This document shows positions 38,101 through 46,264 of a stretch of 64,000 nucleotides of DNA, piece after piece. The stretch is from Gordionus sp. m RMFG-2023 (lineage: Eukaryota; Nematomorpha; Gordioida; Chordodea; Parachordodidae). The notes under the pieces were generated by a model. It was not told the origin of the DNA, did no database searches, and saw nothing but the letters and a program-made list of their open reading frames with translations. The stretch covers positions 22,182,508 through 22,246,507 of the forward strand of contig NC_088776.1 in the NCBI RefSeq assembly GCF_954871325.1, in the 5' to 3' direction. The position numbers and the translations under genes were made by a program. Numbering within the stretch: position 1 is the stretch's first letter; the number at the start of each line of letters is the position of its first letter.

Positions 38101-39569
38101 TCCCGGAGACCGGTTATTAAAAGTTTACCAGAACCGTCTTTTAATTCGTCTAGAATTAAAAGTTTAAAGACTAATGATTTCCCGGATAGCAAGTATATTA
38201 AGGTGCTGCCACACCAAACCCCCCTTCCACCTATCCCACCATACCTAACCCCACCATCATCCCCCTCTTCCTGTCATGAACATATACACCAACAAGTTTT
38301 TCAAGATTCAAGTGCCTCAAAATTTATTACGGGTAACAGAGACGATTACAAAATTTGTTATCCTTATTTTGAATACTCAGGTGAAAATTTCGATTTTATT
38401 TATGATGATTCCTTTTCGCGATACGTCTCTAAAAAGTTATTGCCCGTTCATGCTTGGTATTGTTTAAATAAAACATTAAAACCGAAAGATGCCCTTAATC
38501 AGACTATAAATTTAGCCCTAAGAACGGTACCTCCCACTTTACTAACTAAATCATTGGCATCACCTCGAGAAGGGATTATGCCTAGCTCTGTCCTTAGTTT
38601 TATTGAACAATTGGGCAAGAATGTTTTTGATAAAGTCTTTGAAAATTCTTGGAATACAAAATATTACCAGAAATTTAATCCCATATACAAGAGTTTAAAT
38701 CCGAACAGGACTTACAACTTACACAGGAAATGGGATGCTAAATCTCTTGAAAATTTGATGATAGTTCCTAAGTCGTTAGAAGAAGAAGAAGATTTATTTT
38801 CAAAAAATACTAAAAATCGCAAAAGACGTCACACAGAAGATTTGTATGAGATGTCTAAAGTAATTAAAATGTTATATTAACAATATGCTACATCTAAAAA
38901 TAATTGCCAACACAATATCTGTTATAATGTATTTGTAACGCTTTAGTACAATAATTTTTAACTATCAACTATTTTTATACATGTTATACTATCTTATGAG
39001 AACAAATTCTTATACTACTACCCTACGCACTATTTACGATCCTCATGTTATACACATACAAGTTTCTTTGTAAATTTCAAAGCAAAAAATGAACTATATA
39101 TATATTTTGTTTCACTTGCAGGATTATTGGCAATATTATATACTATACACACCAATTCATAACCTCTTAACATACAATAATCAACTTATTAAATATTAAA
39201 TAGGAATGATTTTAGCTTATTAATATTTATCTTATAGCAAACGAATTACAATTTACTAACATTTCTAATATTTTAATGAATGCCTTGATAAGTTGATTGA
39301 TGATGCTAATATTTCATTGTATTCCAAATCATATAATAAAATAAATATCAAAACTAAATTTTTTACAATAATTTAAATAGAAAAGCATCTTAGGTTCAAA
39401 GCCAGCCTCACATACCTACGAGGAAGGTTCTCATTCAACCAAAAATTTGACGGATAAGGAGCGGAAAGATGCCTGGGAGGGTGGGAAAATTGATTACTTG
39501 GGAGCCGATGCCTTTGAAAATATTCAAAAGCACATTGAATCCCAGGTGCAGAATATTAATATGAAGTAA
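20156..39569 (+). CDS. GYG: Glycogenin, self-glucosylating glycogen primer (8 exons)
   Basis: Glycogenin is a cytosolic GT8 glucosyltransferase that glucosylates itself from UDP-glucose and primes glycogen synthase. Exons: 20156-20165, 20240-20381, 21472-21646, 22394-22556, 35916-36042, 37574-37751, 38020-38380 (or to 38859) and 39394-39569 (or from 39402). Residues 1-265 cover the whole GT8 domain: [20 protein letters not shown], the metal-binding DSD (105-107), [20 protein letters not shown], the acceptor tyrosine in TYSYL (Tyr198), [12 protein letters not shown] and WWDIY. The last exon encodes [17 protein letters not shown], the glycogen-synthase-binding tail. A long, poorly conserved linker lies between. 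The two splice pairings (CAG|GTGAAA 38381 to TAG|GT 39394, or AAA|GTAATT 38860 to 39402) give 443 or 600 residues. Intron 1 is 74 bp, intron 4 is 13.4 kb. A poly(A) signal lies at 39632-39637. Confidence 0.95.
20240..20381 (+). CDS. GYG: Glycogenin exon 2 ([17 protein letters not shown])
   Basis: The acceptor TATGGTAG ends at 20239. It encodes residues 4-51, the nucleotide-binding start of the GT8 fold, ending TPMVTQSM plus two bases (AG) of Arg51. The donor is GAG|GTTATT. Confidence 0.94.
20747..21170. repeat. TTAGCGTCA MITE interrupted by an ACCGGTT-rich insert, in glycogenin intron 2
   Basis: TTAGCGTCACGTTAATG at 20747 and CTCCGGCAATGTGTTATT...CTTTAAATCATTT at 21086 are the two parts of the end of the 47165-47520 MITE. 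Between them lies about 330 bp with inverted GGTT/AACC boxes (AAATCGGTTAACCGTGATT; GATCGGTGAACCGGTTTT; TGACTGAACCGATA), probably another small element inserted in the first. Confidence 0.45.
21472..21646 (+). CDS. GYG: Glycogenin exon 3 (DxD motif)
   Basis: The acceptor ATTTTATCCAG ends at 21471 and restores AG|A (Arg51). It encodes [40 protein letters not shown] and [11 protein letters not shown]. The Asp105-Ser-Asp107 pair is the Mn/UDP-binding DxD motif, and Lys in TFTKI is the conserved family lysine. The donor is CTG|GTAAAA, phase 0. Confidence 0.95.
22394..22556 (+). CDS. GYG: Glycogenin exon 4 ([13 protein letters not shown])
   Basis: The acceptor ATTATAG ends at 22393. It encodes [20 protein letters not shown] then [18 protein letters not shown] and ends ITQGSFD plus one base of Gly164. 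The donor is GATG|GTAGGC. Confidence 0.96.
22557..23990. other. Start of glycogenin intron 4, no gene
   Basis: AT-rich with a G14 run at 23663-23676 beside GTCATTGAAATTGAAGGAGAG, and a remnant AGGCCCGAGCCC...GACTTGCAGGAC at 23742-23782 that looks like an end of the GGCCCGG hAT family. Confidence 0.4.
23995..24349. mobile_element. hAT MITE with perfect 8-bp target duplication
   Basis: The ends are TATAGGCGTAGCCAAAGGGGGG on the left and, inverted, CATAGGCGTAACCAGGATTTTG on the right. The flanks are ATTCCGCC at 23987-23994 and 24350-24357, a perfect 8-bp repeat. 355 bp, no coding sequence. A G10 run lies at 24011-24020. Confidence 0.85.
25030..25574. mobile_element. hAT MITE of the CATAGGCG family
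   Basis: The left end CATAGGCACTGCCTTGATTTTCC, the right end inverted CATAGGCGTATCCAGGGG. G-rich blocks lie inside both ends. Flanks CTCGCCTA and TTCGGTTA match at only 5 of 8 positions, so any duplication has decayed. Confidence 0.55.
25681..27486 (+). mobile_element. ZMYM1-type hAT, copy A, with perfect target duplication and a nested insertion
   Basis: The ends are CAGACGCGTACCCAGCGG and CCTGCGTACGCGCCTG (inverted CAGGCGCGTACGCAGG). The flanking AATCCAGA at 25673-25680 and 27487-27494 is identical. Near each end is a C or G homopolymer (C11 at 25723, C13 at 27447). Inside are broken transposase frames parallel to copy B, including the C-terminal dimerisation region, which is interrupted at 26735-27093 by a GGCCCGG element. 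Not functional. It lies in glycogenin intron 4 in sense orientation. Confidence 0.88.
26735..27093. mobile_element. GGCCCGG-repeat hAT MITE nested in hAT copy A
   Basis: The ends are CAGAGGCCTGCAG and CTGCAGGTCTCTG, near-perfect inverted repeats with the hAT-like CAG start. Each arm has three or four copies of a unit of about 35-40 bp made of a GGCCCGGCCC box and a T(5-8)A(5-8) stretch, inverted between arms. It sits between ...AAGAAGAATAA and AAAAACATACC of the host transposase frame. An insertion at the same point is present in copy C (63744). Confidence 0.75.
27645..28237. mobile_element. hAT element with perfect 8-bp target duplication
   Basis: The ends are TAGAGTTGTGAAAATATC and GTTTTCAAATATATC-side ...TTTTACAACTCTG (inverted CAGAGTTGTAAAAGATA). 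The flanks are CTAAATAC at 27637-27644 and 28238-28245. The interior is rich in GATATCTAGATAC-like boxes. No transposase frame remains. A related fragment lies near 10.66-10.76 kb. Confidence 0.85.
29552..31828 (+). mobile_element. ZMYM1-type hAT, copy B, least interrupted copy
   Basis: The ends are CAGGCCGTACACAGAAGGG and TCCTGCGTACGCGCCTG. The flanks TAAAGCAA (29544-29551) and TAAAACGA (31829-31836) match at 6 of 8. At 30330-30480 it reads [23 protein letters not shown]... then [13 protein letters not shown], matching the ILFCGRQGxALRGHRD...NFxALL block of ZMYM1/52-kDa-repressor-like hAT transposases. At 31260-31430 it reads [20 protein letters not shown] followed by [19 protein letters not shown], the hAT dimerisation domain. 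Frames are interrupted in several places, so it is dead. Confidence 0.85.
31154..31573 (+). pseudogene. hAT transposase C-terminal frame (copy B)
   Basis: A 139-codon open stretch holding the dimerisation motif [20 protein letters not shown] and [20 protein letters not shown]. The transposase core upstream is in other frames with stops. Counterparts: copy A 26600-27235 (interrupted by an insertion) and copy C 63600-63742 on the minus strand. Confidence 0.75.
32489..32847. mobile_element. Partial CAGTGGCGTAG-family hAT, left end only
   Basis: CAGTAGCATAGCCAGG at 32492 is a mutated copy of the CAGTGGCGTAGCCA terminus, followed by a G-rich block and GGGCCTCAGTCCCAAGCC. No matching right end was found before the next MITE. 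Confidence 0.4.
32848..33105. mobile_element. Foldback MITE, possibly PIF/Harbinger-type
   Basis: The ends are GGCTGTGTCCTGG and CCAGGACACGGCC, inverted. The adjacent trinucleotides are GTA and TTA, loosely fitting the 3-bp TWA duplication of PIF/Harbinger elements. The interior is T-rich (32940-33040) and non-coding. Confidence 0.5.
33617..33921. mobile_element. hAT MITE with perfect 8-bp target duplication
   Basis: The ends are TAGTGATCTGCATCGGGCC and GGCCTACTCTTGCAAATCTTTA (inverted TAAAGATTTGC). The flanks are CTTCCCAG at 33609-33616 and 33922-33929. GGCCC(G) boxes repeat in both arms. The first 45 bases are shared with the 67-bp element at 6851. Beside it lies a C13 run (33936-33948). 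Confidence 0.82.
34030..35300. repeat. Degenerate repeats near the end of glycogenin intron 4
   Basis: GAGACCTGCAGAGGTACCATTTG at 34034 and CTGCAGGTCT at 35293 look like the two ends of a CAGAGACCTGCAG element. Inside it, 34571-35130 has inverted CCTATT...GAATCGAAT / ATTCGATTCATATT...CCTATT ends of the 'ATTCGAAT' family, and a GTAACGAAATTACTTTTT-rich core at 34940-35085. The 34245-34511 minus-strand frame inside is not recognisable. Confidence 0.35.
35916..36042 (+). CDS. GYG: Glycogenin exon 5 (autoglucosylation tyrosine)
   Basis: The acceptor TTTTTTATTATAG ends at 35915 and completes Gly164. It encodes [28 protein letters not shown] and [13 protein letters not shown]. Tyr198 in TYSYL aligns with the self-glucosylated tyrosine (Tyr195 in human GYG1, IYSYL). 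The donor is AAAAG|GTTATA, phase 2. Confidence 0.96.
36630..37424 (-). mobile_element. hAT element in glycogenin intron 5 with transposase C-terminus
   Basis: The ends are TAGGGCTGTGCCGATCC and CGGCACAGCCCTA, inverted. The flanks GTTTTTTA and GTTTTTGT match at 6 of 8. On the minus strand, 37070-36945 reads [29 protein letters not shown], which fits the hAT dimerisation motif (SERVFSTAGN...R..L.P.N.E.L.F). The plus-strand frame at 36938-37120 is its shadow. Copy 2 is at 2390-2960. Confidence 0.65.
37574..37751 (+). CDS. GYG: Glycogenin exon 6 (HFLGxxKPWN)
   Basis: The acceptor AATTAATTAAG ends at 37573. It encodes [18 protein letters not shown], then a variable loop, and [19 protein letters not shown], closing the catalytic domain at residue 265. 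The donor is TAC|GTATGC, phase 0. Confidence 0.95.
38020..38880 (+). CDS. GYG: Glycogenin exon 7 (variable linker; long open frame)
   Basis: The acceptor CTTCTTCTAG ends at 38019. The frame is open to a stop at 38878-38880, 286 codons, unlikely by chance in such AT-rich DNA. It begins [20 protein letters not shown], has a Pro/Ser-rich run ([17 protein letters not shown]) and ends with acidic and basic clusters ([14 protein letters not shown]). No domain is recognised beyond the first 15 residues. Two usable donors exist: CAG|GTGAAA at 38381 (phase 1) and AAA|GTAATT at 38860 (phase 0). Reading through to the stop would give 551 residues lacking the synthase-binding tail. Confidence 0.8.
   Translation, partial: YFLMELYYVPLSTFWSVMLGSHNDVHYSRRPVIKSLPEPSFNSSRIKSLKTNDFPDSKYIKVLPHQTPLPPIPPYLTPPSSPSSCHEHIHQQVFQDSSASKFITGNRDDYKICYPYFEYSGENFDFIYDDSFSRYVSKKLLPVHAWYCLNKTLKPKDALNQTINLALRTVPPTLLTKSLASPREGIMPSSVLSFIEQLGKNVFDKVFENSWNTKYYQKFNPIYKSLNPNRTYNLHRKWDAKSLENLMIVPKSLEEEEDLFSKNTKNRKRRHTEDLYEMSKVIKMLY
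39394..39569 (+). CDS. GYG: Glycogenin last exon (glycogen synthase-binding tail)
   Basis: The acceptor GCATCTTAG ends at 39393 (or AAAG at 39401). It encodes [40 protein letters not shown] and [17 protein letters not shown], with TAA at 39567-39569. WExGxxDYxGxDxFxxI is the conserved C-terminus that docks glycogen synthase. An internal CAG|GTGCAG at 39550 could act as a donor and is in phase with an acceptor at 40746. Confidence 0.88.
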
Positions 39570-39639
39570 AGCCATTACTTCATGTATAAGAAGGGTATTT
39601 CAAAACTATTAACACAATTACAATGTAAAAAAATAAATA

Positions 39640-40730
39640 CTGCATTAATATTTTAAAAACATGACTTTATCTTTAAAAAAACGTATTCAAAATAACATCA
39701 ATTATGAATAAAAAATCAATCCCCTTTTATACATAACAGCTTTATTTTAATGAAAACAAAATATTTATTTGCTCTACAAAATTAACGATATTGCGCCTGC
39801 TTGATTGACTAATAAATATTTTATCGAATTTTATAAGGCTACTCCATCCATTTTTTTAAATAATGATTACAAATATATTACATAAAACCAAAATGAAATA
39901 ATTAAAACTTATTACTGATACAAGGTTGGTCATGCGCATCCATCTCATTTATATATACTTATATTATACAAACACAATATTATAGAAAATTAGGTTAGGG
40001 TAAGAAAATTTAAGAATTTTTAATCAATTGGATTGATTCTTTTATTTTGTTAAATAGCCATTTATTTTATTTTAATATGATTTAAATTATTGAAGGATAT
40101 TAAACCCATTGTAAATTTCTATATATCATATGCATATATAATATTTAAAAAAAATTGGACACATTTATAATGCAATCTACATTTTTGGCAACATTTAGCG
40201 AATTATTTTATTTATAGTGTACACGAGTTAATAAAGAAAGTTACATTTAAGGTAATTTTGAAAAATTTAATTATTATTTCAAGTTTAATTGCGTTGTTAT
40301 TAATGTCCAATGTCAGTTTTTCCTCAATTCTGGCTTTAGAAATAACTTGATTATACTTTTTAAAATAATCTTGTTAGCATAATATACATATATGAGAATA
40401 AAAATCAAAGCATGAATGTTTACAATACCTTTACAATCGTAGCAAGACCTGTTAATATTTAATAGGCGTAATAATGCTAAGAAAAATTTATCGTTCTAAC
40501 TTGAATTTATAATAATTTATATATATAATTGAAGCTTTTACTAAAAAAATTTTATTTTATTAATCTTACCAAATCTATTAATAATATTAATAAAGTATAT
40601 GTTGCAATGAACTTTTCTTTTATTTAAACAGAATCTACTTAAATCTAAAAATTATTTGAGCCAACCAATATACTTATTTCAATATTTTAGTAATTTTATA
40701 AACTTATCTTCCTTTTTTTTATACATATTT
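39640..40730. other. AT-rich gap between glycogenin tail exon and the next open frame
   Basis: No coding signal or repeat recognised. Its last bases (CTTCCTTTTTTTTATACATATTTCAATAG, ending 40736) form a good polypyrimidine tract and acceptor for the following frame. Confidence 0.4.
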
Positions 40731-40736
40731 CAATAG

Positions 40737-42120
40737 CGCCTATAAGGCGTCGGGGAAGAATGATAAAAATAATAGCCATGTAATATTGACGGGATATAAT
40801 GACAATAATACAATAAAAAATTATCAAGTGAAAGGGGAGGGGTTGGTAAGGAAGGGGAAAGAAAATTTAGGAAGGGGTAGGTTAAATGGTGTGGCACACC
40901 CTGTTAATAACTTTCCACCATCTCATTCATTCTATTCAACGGATTCACTTTCTGATACTACACAACCGACTATGAAAAATTTGAAGAATTCTTCGGACTT
41001 GGAAAACAAATATAATAACTATGACGTTTATATTAATAACACTTCACCAACCTTAACACAAAAACATCTTTTACCCGTAAATAAATTATTTATCACACAC
41101 AATGATTCTGATGAAAAAGCGATCAATAATAATAATGAAGGGATTCATGATAATGTGAATTTTAAAAATATCAGCAGCTTAATTTTTTTTAAAATTACGC
41201 CCATATTCAAAAATGTAGGATTAAAAAAAATACCTATTCTTGATGCTCGTAACAATCAAATGAACATCTTATCATCGAATGAAATCAACGATAAAAATGA
41301 TCATTATATAAAATTCTATGATGCTTATTACCCAAATAATAATGGTGCTAAACCGGATGATCCAAAGATGAATAAATATACCTCGACAACTAAAATTATT
41401 TCAGAATCAGGAAACGACATCTTGGATAATATCCAAATTATTCAACCTGATTGCACAAAACATATTAAACCGACAGATTGCAATGTTAGCAGCATACACC
41501 CAAAATTCAGCAATATTAAAGTTACATCTTTTGGATATGATGATCATCCTGAGAGTGTCACTACATACCAGGTACCATTAAGACCGAATGCTATTTTAAA
41601 TCATGAATACAATATCAAGGATGATAGAACTCTGTTAACAGACGAGAAGGAAGGTAAATCATATAAAGAATATACAAGCCCCCATTACAACTACGAATCG
41701 CTCATAGAAAGACAAAAATTATATGAGACGGATGTGAGACGTGAACGAGAAACTCATAAAACAATGTCTCAGATTGAATTAGAAAAGCGTAGCGAGCGAG
41801 ATAAACTAACCGTTGTTACATTATCTGTGACTATACGGGATAAACAAGGTCAGCCTGTTACTACTAAAACTATTAGTTTGGATCCTATTCCATGTCAACC
41901 ACCACCCTCAATCGCTTCTTTTATAACGAATCCTCACATTATTTCGGACAAAAGTTATGTGCGTACTAGATATACTACCCTACAACCAAATGTCAATATA
42001 AGTGGAAGGTCAGAATATCGAAGTATTGTGGAACTACCCCAATCATCACGTCAGATTAAGCTTCAGACGGAAACTTTCCCCCTTTCTCTTCCCAAGATTC
42101 CTGACGATCATCACCAATGA
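40737..42120 (+). CDS. Long Asn-rich open frame of unknown function; terminal exon
   Basis: The frame is open from an acceptor ending TTTCAATAG (40736), or CTATAAG (40746), to TGA at 42118-42120, about 460 codons. The first in-frame ATG is near 40972 (MKNLKNSSDL). It reads AYKASGKNDKNNSHVILTGY at its start and is Asn/Ser/Asp-rich, with a charged stretch LEKRSERDKLTVVTLSVTIR and a Pro-rich tail. No domain recognised, no transposon motif. Codon use is AT-rich like the host genes. A poly(A) signal is at 42440-42445. It may be an alternative 3' exon of glycogenin: CAG|GTGCAG at 39550 and the 40746 acceptor are both phase 0, giving ...IESQ|ASGKND.... Or it may be the end of a separate gene whose first exon I cannot see. 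Confidence 0.65.
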
Positions 42121-42449
42121 CGATTTATTATGAAAAATCATGCAAAATGAGATATATGTATTTTACAAAACAAGTCATATTCCAAATTGATTTTTTTAAG
42201 AAATTTTATTTCTAATGTTACCCTCCTCTATTTTTATATAATGTTGTGATAGAACCAGAACCATATAGGAATTTCATAAATTAAAATACCATTTTATTAT
42301 TTTTCGATTTTATATAATTTATACACATTGATAAAAATTAAATAGGATTTAATAGAATATTTCAATTAATTTAATATATTTAAATGATTATTATACTTGT
42401 TTATACATTTTATTATATTAAATAGTCGTGAGATTGTTAAATAAAGAGA

Positions 42450-43435
42450 TATGCGATGTTTCAACATTCTTTGTATTTTCATTGAAGATATTTCCTTCAA
42501 AGATAGTTGTCATCCTGAATTTTGTATTTTTTAATATTAATAAATATTGATTATCATAATTGAATATATAGTATTAAAGTGGCTTTAATAAAATCAAATG
42601 TTCTTAACTACTTTTTAGAACACTTTTTTAAAAAAAAAGTTAAACGGGCTATAAAAGCTACACCTTTTAAATGTAAAATCTCAATTTTATCAGACTTTTC
42701 TAAGATTCTTCAAAATGATACACCATATACAATCCATTTTTTGATCCAATCCATTAGATGTTCGATACATCAAGATTTGAAACCAAAATCTGGAACCCAA
42801 TAAACCCACCAAGTTCAAGCCCCGGAACCCCAGCTCACTTTTCAAAATTTTATGAACCAAAACCATTCTTTTTAAATAAGTTCCAAACTTTAAATACATC
42901 AAACAAAAATTAACTTTTATTGGTGAGGAATAGTTTTATTCTGTATATGAACGTAAACTTTAGATCTATTATAGCTTGGGAGATTTATTAAAGTTAATAC
43001 AGGAAATACAGATTTAGGCAAATTTTTAACAAAAAAACATAACCACTATCAATCCTTTTACTTTAATGATTTATTGATCATTTATAAATTCAATAATTAT
43101 GTAAATAATATAAGTTTATCGAGAATTTTTCAGTTATTTATTTCATCTTCAGGAATACAAACATAAATATATTTATTACAGCAGCATATCACATTAATTA
43201 TTTTATAATTGCATTTACAGAGCATTATAAAACATAAATTTGAGCATAATTGAACAATAAAATGAATTATATTGCAGACACAATATTATTGTTTTAACAA
43301 TATTTAATAAAATGAAGCAAAAACAAAATTTCAAATAAATCACATGAAAATATAGGGAAAATGGATACTGTATAATTATTTATTAAGATGATTACTTTTT
43401 TTATATAAAATTTTCAAATAAAATATTATTTAATA
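42450..43435. other. Intergenic DNA
   Basis: A patch at 42775-42840 (GAAACCAAAATCTGGAACCC, AAGTTCAAGCCCCGGAACCCC) looks like an end of an unplaced transposon. The overlapping short frames at 42579-42902 match nothing I know. The rest is AT-rich. Confidence 0.35.
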
Positions 43436-43439
43436 TATG

Positions 43440-44040
43440 CGAAACTTTCTAGGGAGCAGAAGATAGCAAAATATCAGATTGTTATCGCTCCTTTTTTAAA
43501 GTAGCTACCTCCCGCTCCTACCTTTTCAAAAAGAACTAGCACCCGCTACTAAATTTTTAAAAGGAGCTAGCTCCCGCTTTAAGTAATGGAGTGTCACTCC
43601 ATAGCCGCTCCTTTGATTTTCATTTTTTTTAGATTTGTACGCGAAACAAAATGATATTTTTTTTATCAAAAAAGTTTTATATATCTTAAATGATATATCA
43701 AAATATTTATAATCTTATATTAGCTTTTAAAAGTAATAAATTTTCTAAATTTGAATGTAACAAACATACAAGCCTCTCCCCTAAAACCTGTTGCAATACT
43801 AAACAGGAGCACTAGAGGAAATGGGGTATTGTATTTTATAAAAATATTTTTTGTATCAGGAAATTTATCAAAAATAGTAATTTTGATATCATTTTTTTAA
43901 AAATATTTGTCTATTATATTATCTTCCTCATGATCAATTTCATGGAATCCAAAAAAATCTTCCAAATCATTGCAGGGTTCCCATGAACTAGTAGCTATTT
44001 TCGCATCAGGAATTTGTTTTGTTAAAAAATTTATGCCAAT
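43440..44040 (-). mobile_element. hAT remnant (NDLEDFFG family), truncated by the LINE
   Basis: On the minus strand it reads INFLTKQIPDAKIATSSWEP CNDLEDFFGFHEIDHEED (about 44020-43905), then a region with repeated GAGCTAGCTCC/GCGGGAGGTAGC boxes (43630-43440). The same order is seen on the plus strand at 14160-14610. The LINE frame begins inside this block, so the LINE probably inserted here. Confidence 0.5.
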
Positions 44041-46198
44041 ATTGCCCCAACCCTTCTCCCATTGTGCAGCAGATTTCACACAGGAAGAAGTAAGGAAAGC
44101 AATCCTATCTTTTCATCGGGATTCGGCTCATGGTCTAGATGGGATTAGACCAATTTTTTTACAGGACATTACCTCTCCTGTGATCTGTACACAGGTTTCA
44201 ATTCTCACTAAAATCACAAACTTAGTCAACAAAATCCTAAATGGAGACGTACCCAGCTTTATTACCCCCTTACTATTCGGTGCCAGACTCATCGCACTCC
44301 AAAAACCAAACAAGGACATTCGGCCCATCGCCATTGGTTCAACTTACCGTAGATTGGTCGCTAAATTAATCGCATCTAGAATCAAACACGATGCCGCACA
44401 CATTCTAAGCCCCTATCAACTTGGTGTAGGGATACCTGGTGGGTGTGAAGCCGCTGTGCACTTAACAAGAATTCACCTTGAAAATAACCCAAAAAACGAA
44501 TCCCTAGTAAAAATTGACTTCTCTAACGCCTACAACACTCTTTCGCGCAACACGTTCCTACATTCAACTTGCTTCCATTTCCCCGCTTATACCAAATTTC
44601 TTTTCTCTTGCTACCAATCACCAACAATCTTACAATTCAACAAAGAAAAGATACTTTCTGTCGAGGGTATCCAACAAGGTGACCCTCTCGGATCCCTTCT
44701 CTTTAGTCTTGGAATCAATGACATGATAAAATCAATAAACTCTTCATGTACTCTATCGCTCCACGCTTGGTATATTGATGATGGAATCTTGAGTGGTCCC
44801 AGTAGTGAAATTGCCAAAGCAGTCACCATAATTAAAGAAATGGGCACAGCCATTGGACTTTCGCTTAACCAGAGCAAATCTGAATTCTCACTTTTAAATT
44901 CCAATGCTCCCAACACTCACGATTTCAAATTCACATCAAGCGTTGAATTAACACATCTAGGATCGCCTGTTGGAGGACACGAGGCAATAAGCACCTTTCT
45001 TCATTCCACACTTGACATACTCCTTAAACTGGAGGACATCTTTACACTTCTTCCATCACACAAGTCCTTTTTTTTGCTAAAAAATTTCTTTTTTATACCA
45101 AGGATTCTTTACGCACTTCGGTCAACACCAATTTTTAAATATCCTATTCCTCTCCAAACTTACGAAAAAGGAATAAAGGACTTAACCGAAAAAATAGTAA
45201 ATATCAGATTCAACGAAACCGCTTGGGCCCAAGCAACTCTTCCAACCAAATTTGGTGGTCTCGGCATCAGATCTCCACTTGACTTAGCAATAACTACTTT
45301 CATATCGAGTAGTCTCTTGACAAAGCCAATAACCACCGCCCATAATTCTAAAGAAGACCTTTCCTTAATCGTGGCTATGGATATTTGGAAAACAAGGATC
45401 AATGCTGATTCTCATCCCCCCACAACCCATAAACAGAAAGACTGGGATGCACCAGTGGTTGCTCGCTGCGTTGAAACTCTCTTATCTAGCATGCAATCTA
45501 CCGACCGCACCCTATTCTCTTCCTTGCTCAATGGTACGGGACATGAGTTTCTTGAGGCCATCCCATCTACCAATCTTCAGCTTCAACTATCCAACAATGA
45601 ATTTACCCATGCCATCGGCATTCGTCTAAATTGTTCCATCACTCACCCCCACATCTGCTCAGGGTGCAACTCGCCAGTTGACTCGAAGGGTAGACATAGT
45701 TTACATTGTCGCTCCTGCAATGGACGATTCATCAGACACAAGCAATGTAATACAATCATCCAACAAGCTCTGAAATCCGCCCAAATTCCTTCCACGTTAG
45801 AACCACAGGGTCTTTTTAGATCTGATGGTAAACGTCCTGATGGGATCTCTCAAATCCCATGGAGGAGAGGCCAACTTTTGGTATGGGACTATTCCTGTAT
45901 TGACCCCTTGGCCCCATCCAACCACGCCATCAACATCCTTGACCAGAAGGAACAACTTAAAATTTCTAAATACACAGAAATAATAAACGATCATTGCTTC
46001 ATCCCAATCATATCAACCACTCTTGGCACCTTCGGCAAACTCGCCTTAGCATTTTTCAAAAACTTAGGATCACAAATCAGCAAACTCTCAGAAGAACCTC
46101 GAGAGGGTTTTTTTCTTCGTCAACGATTATCCATAGCGATTCACAAAGCTAATTATATCAGTTTCAATGGTAGCCTTCTAGCCAAAGAGCTATCATAG
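44033..46198 (+). mobile_element. 5'-truncated LINE with reverse transcriptase and REL endonuclease, open frame intact
   Basis: A single frame from 43970 (first ATG 44033) runs to TAG at 46196-46198. Numbering residues from 43970: RT motifs begin at TQEEVRKAILSFHRDSAHGL DGIRP, then KPNKDIRPIAIG, LGVGIPGGCEAAVH, VEGIQQGDPLGSLLFSLGIN and the catalytic WYIDDG (YIDD 268-271). A zinc knuckle CSGCNSPVDSKGRHSLHC starts at Cys563. Then come KRPDG (622-625) and LLVWDYSCID, the PD-(D/E)xK core of a restriction-like endonuclease. So it is an early-branching, REL-type non-LTR element (R2/NeSL/HERO-like group; clade not resolved). The usual N-terminal DNA-binding domain is missing, consistent with 5' truncation. 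No stops or frameshifts are seen in 2.2 kb, and its C-rich codons contrast with the host. Any 3' tail ends near 46265. Confidence 0.88.
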
Positions 46199-46264
46199 AC
46201 AACGCTTACGTTCCTTTTTCATTTTTGTTTCCCTGCGTCACACCATCTCCGTTCTTTTTTTTAA

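Noticed and set aside
44128-45994. Several minus-strand and alternate-frame open stretches across the LINE
   Set aside because: Shadows of the GC-richer LINE reading frame.
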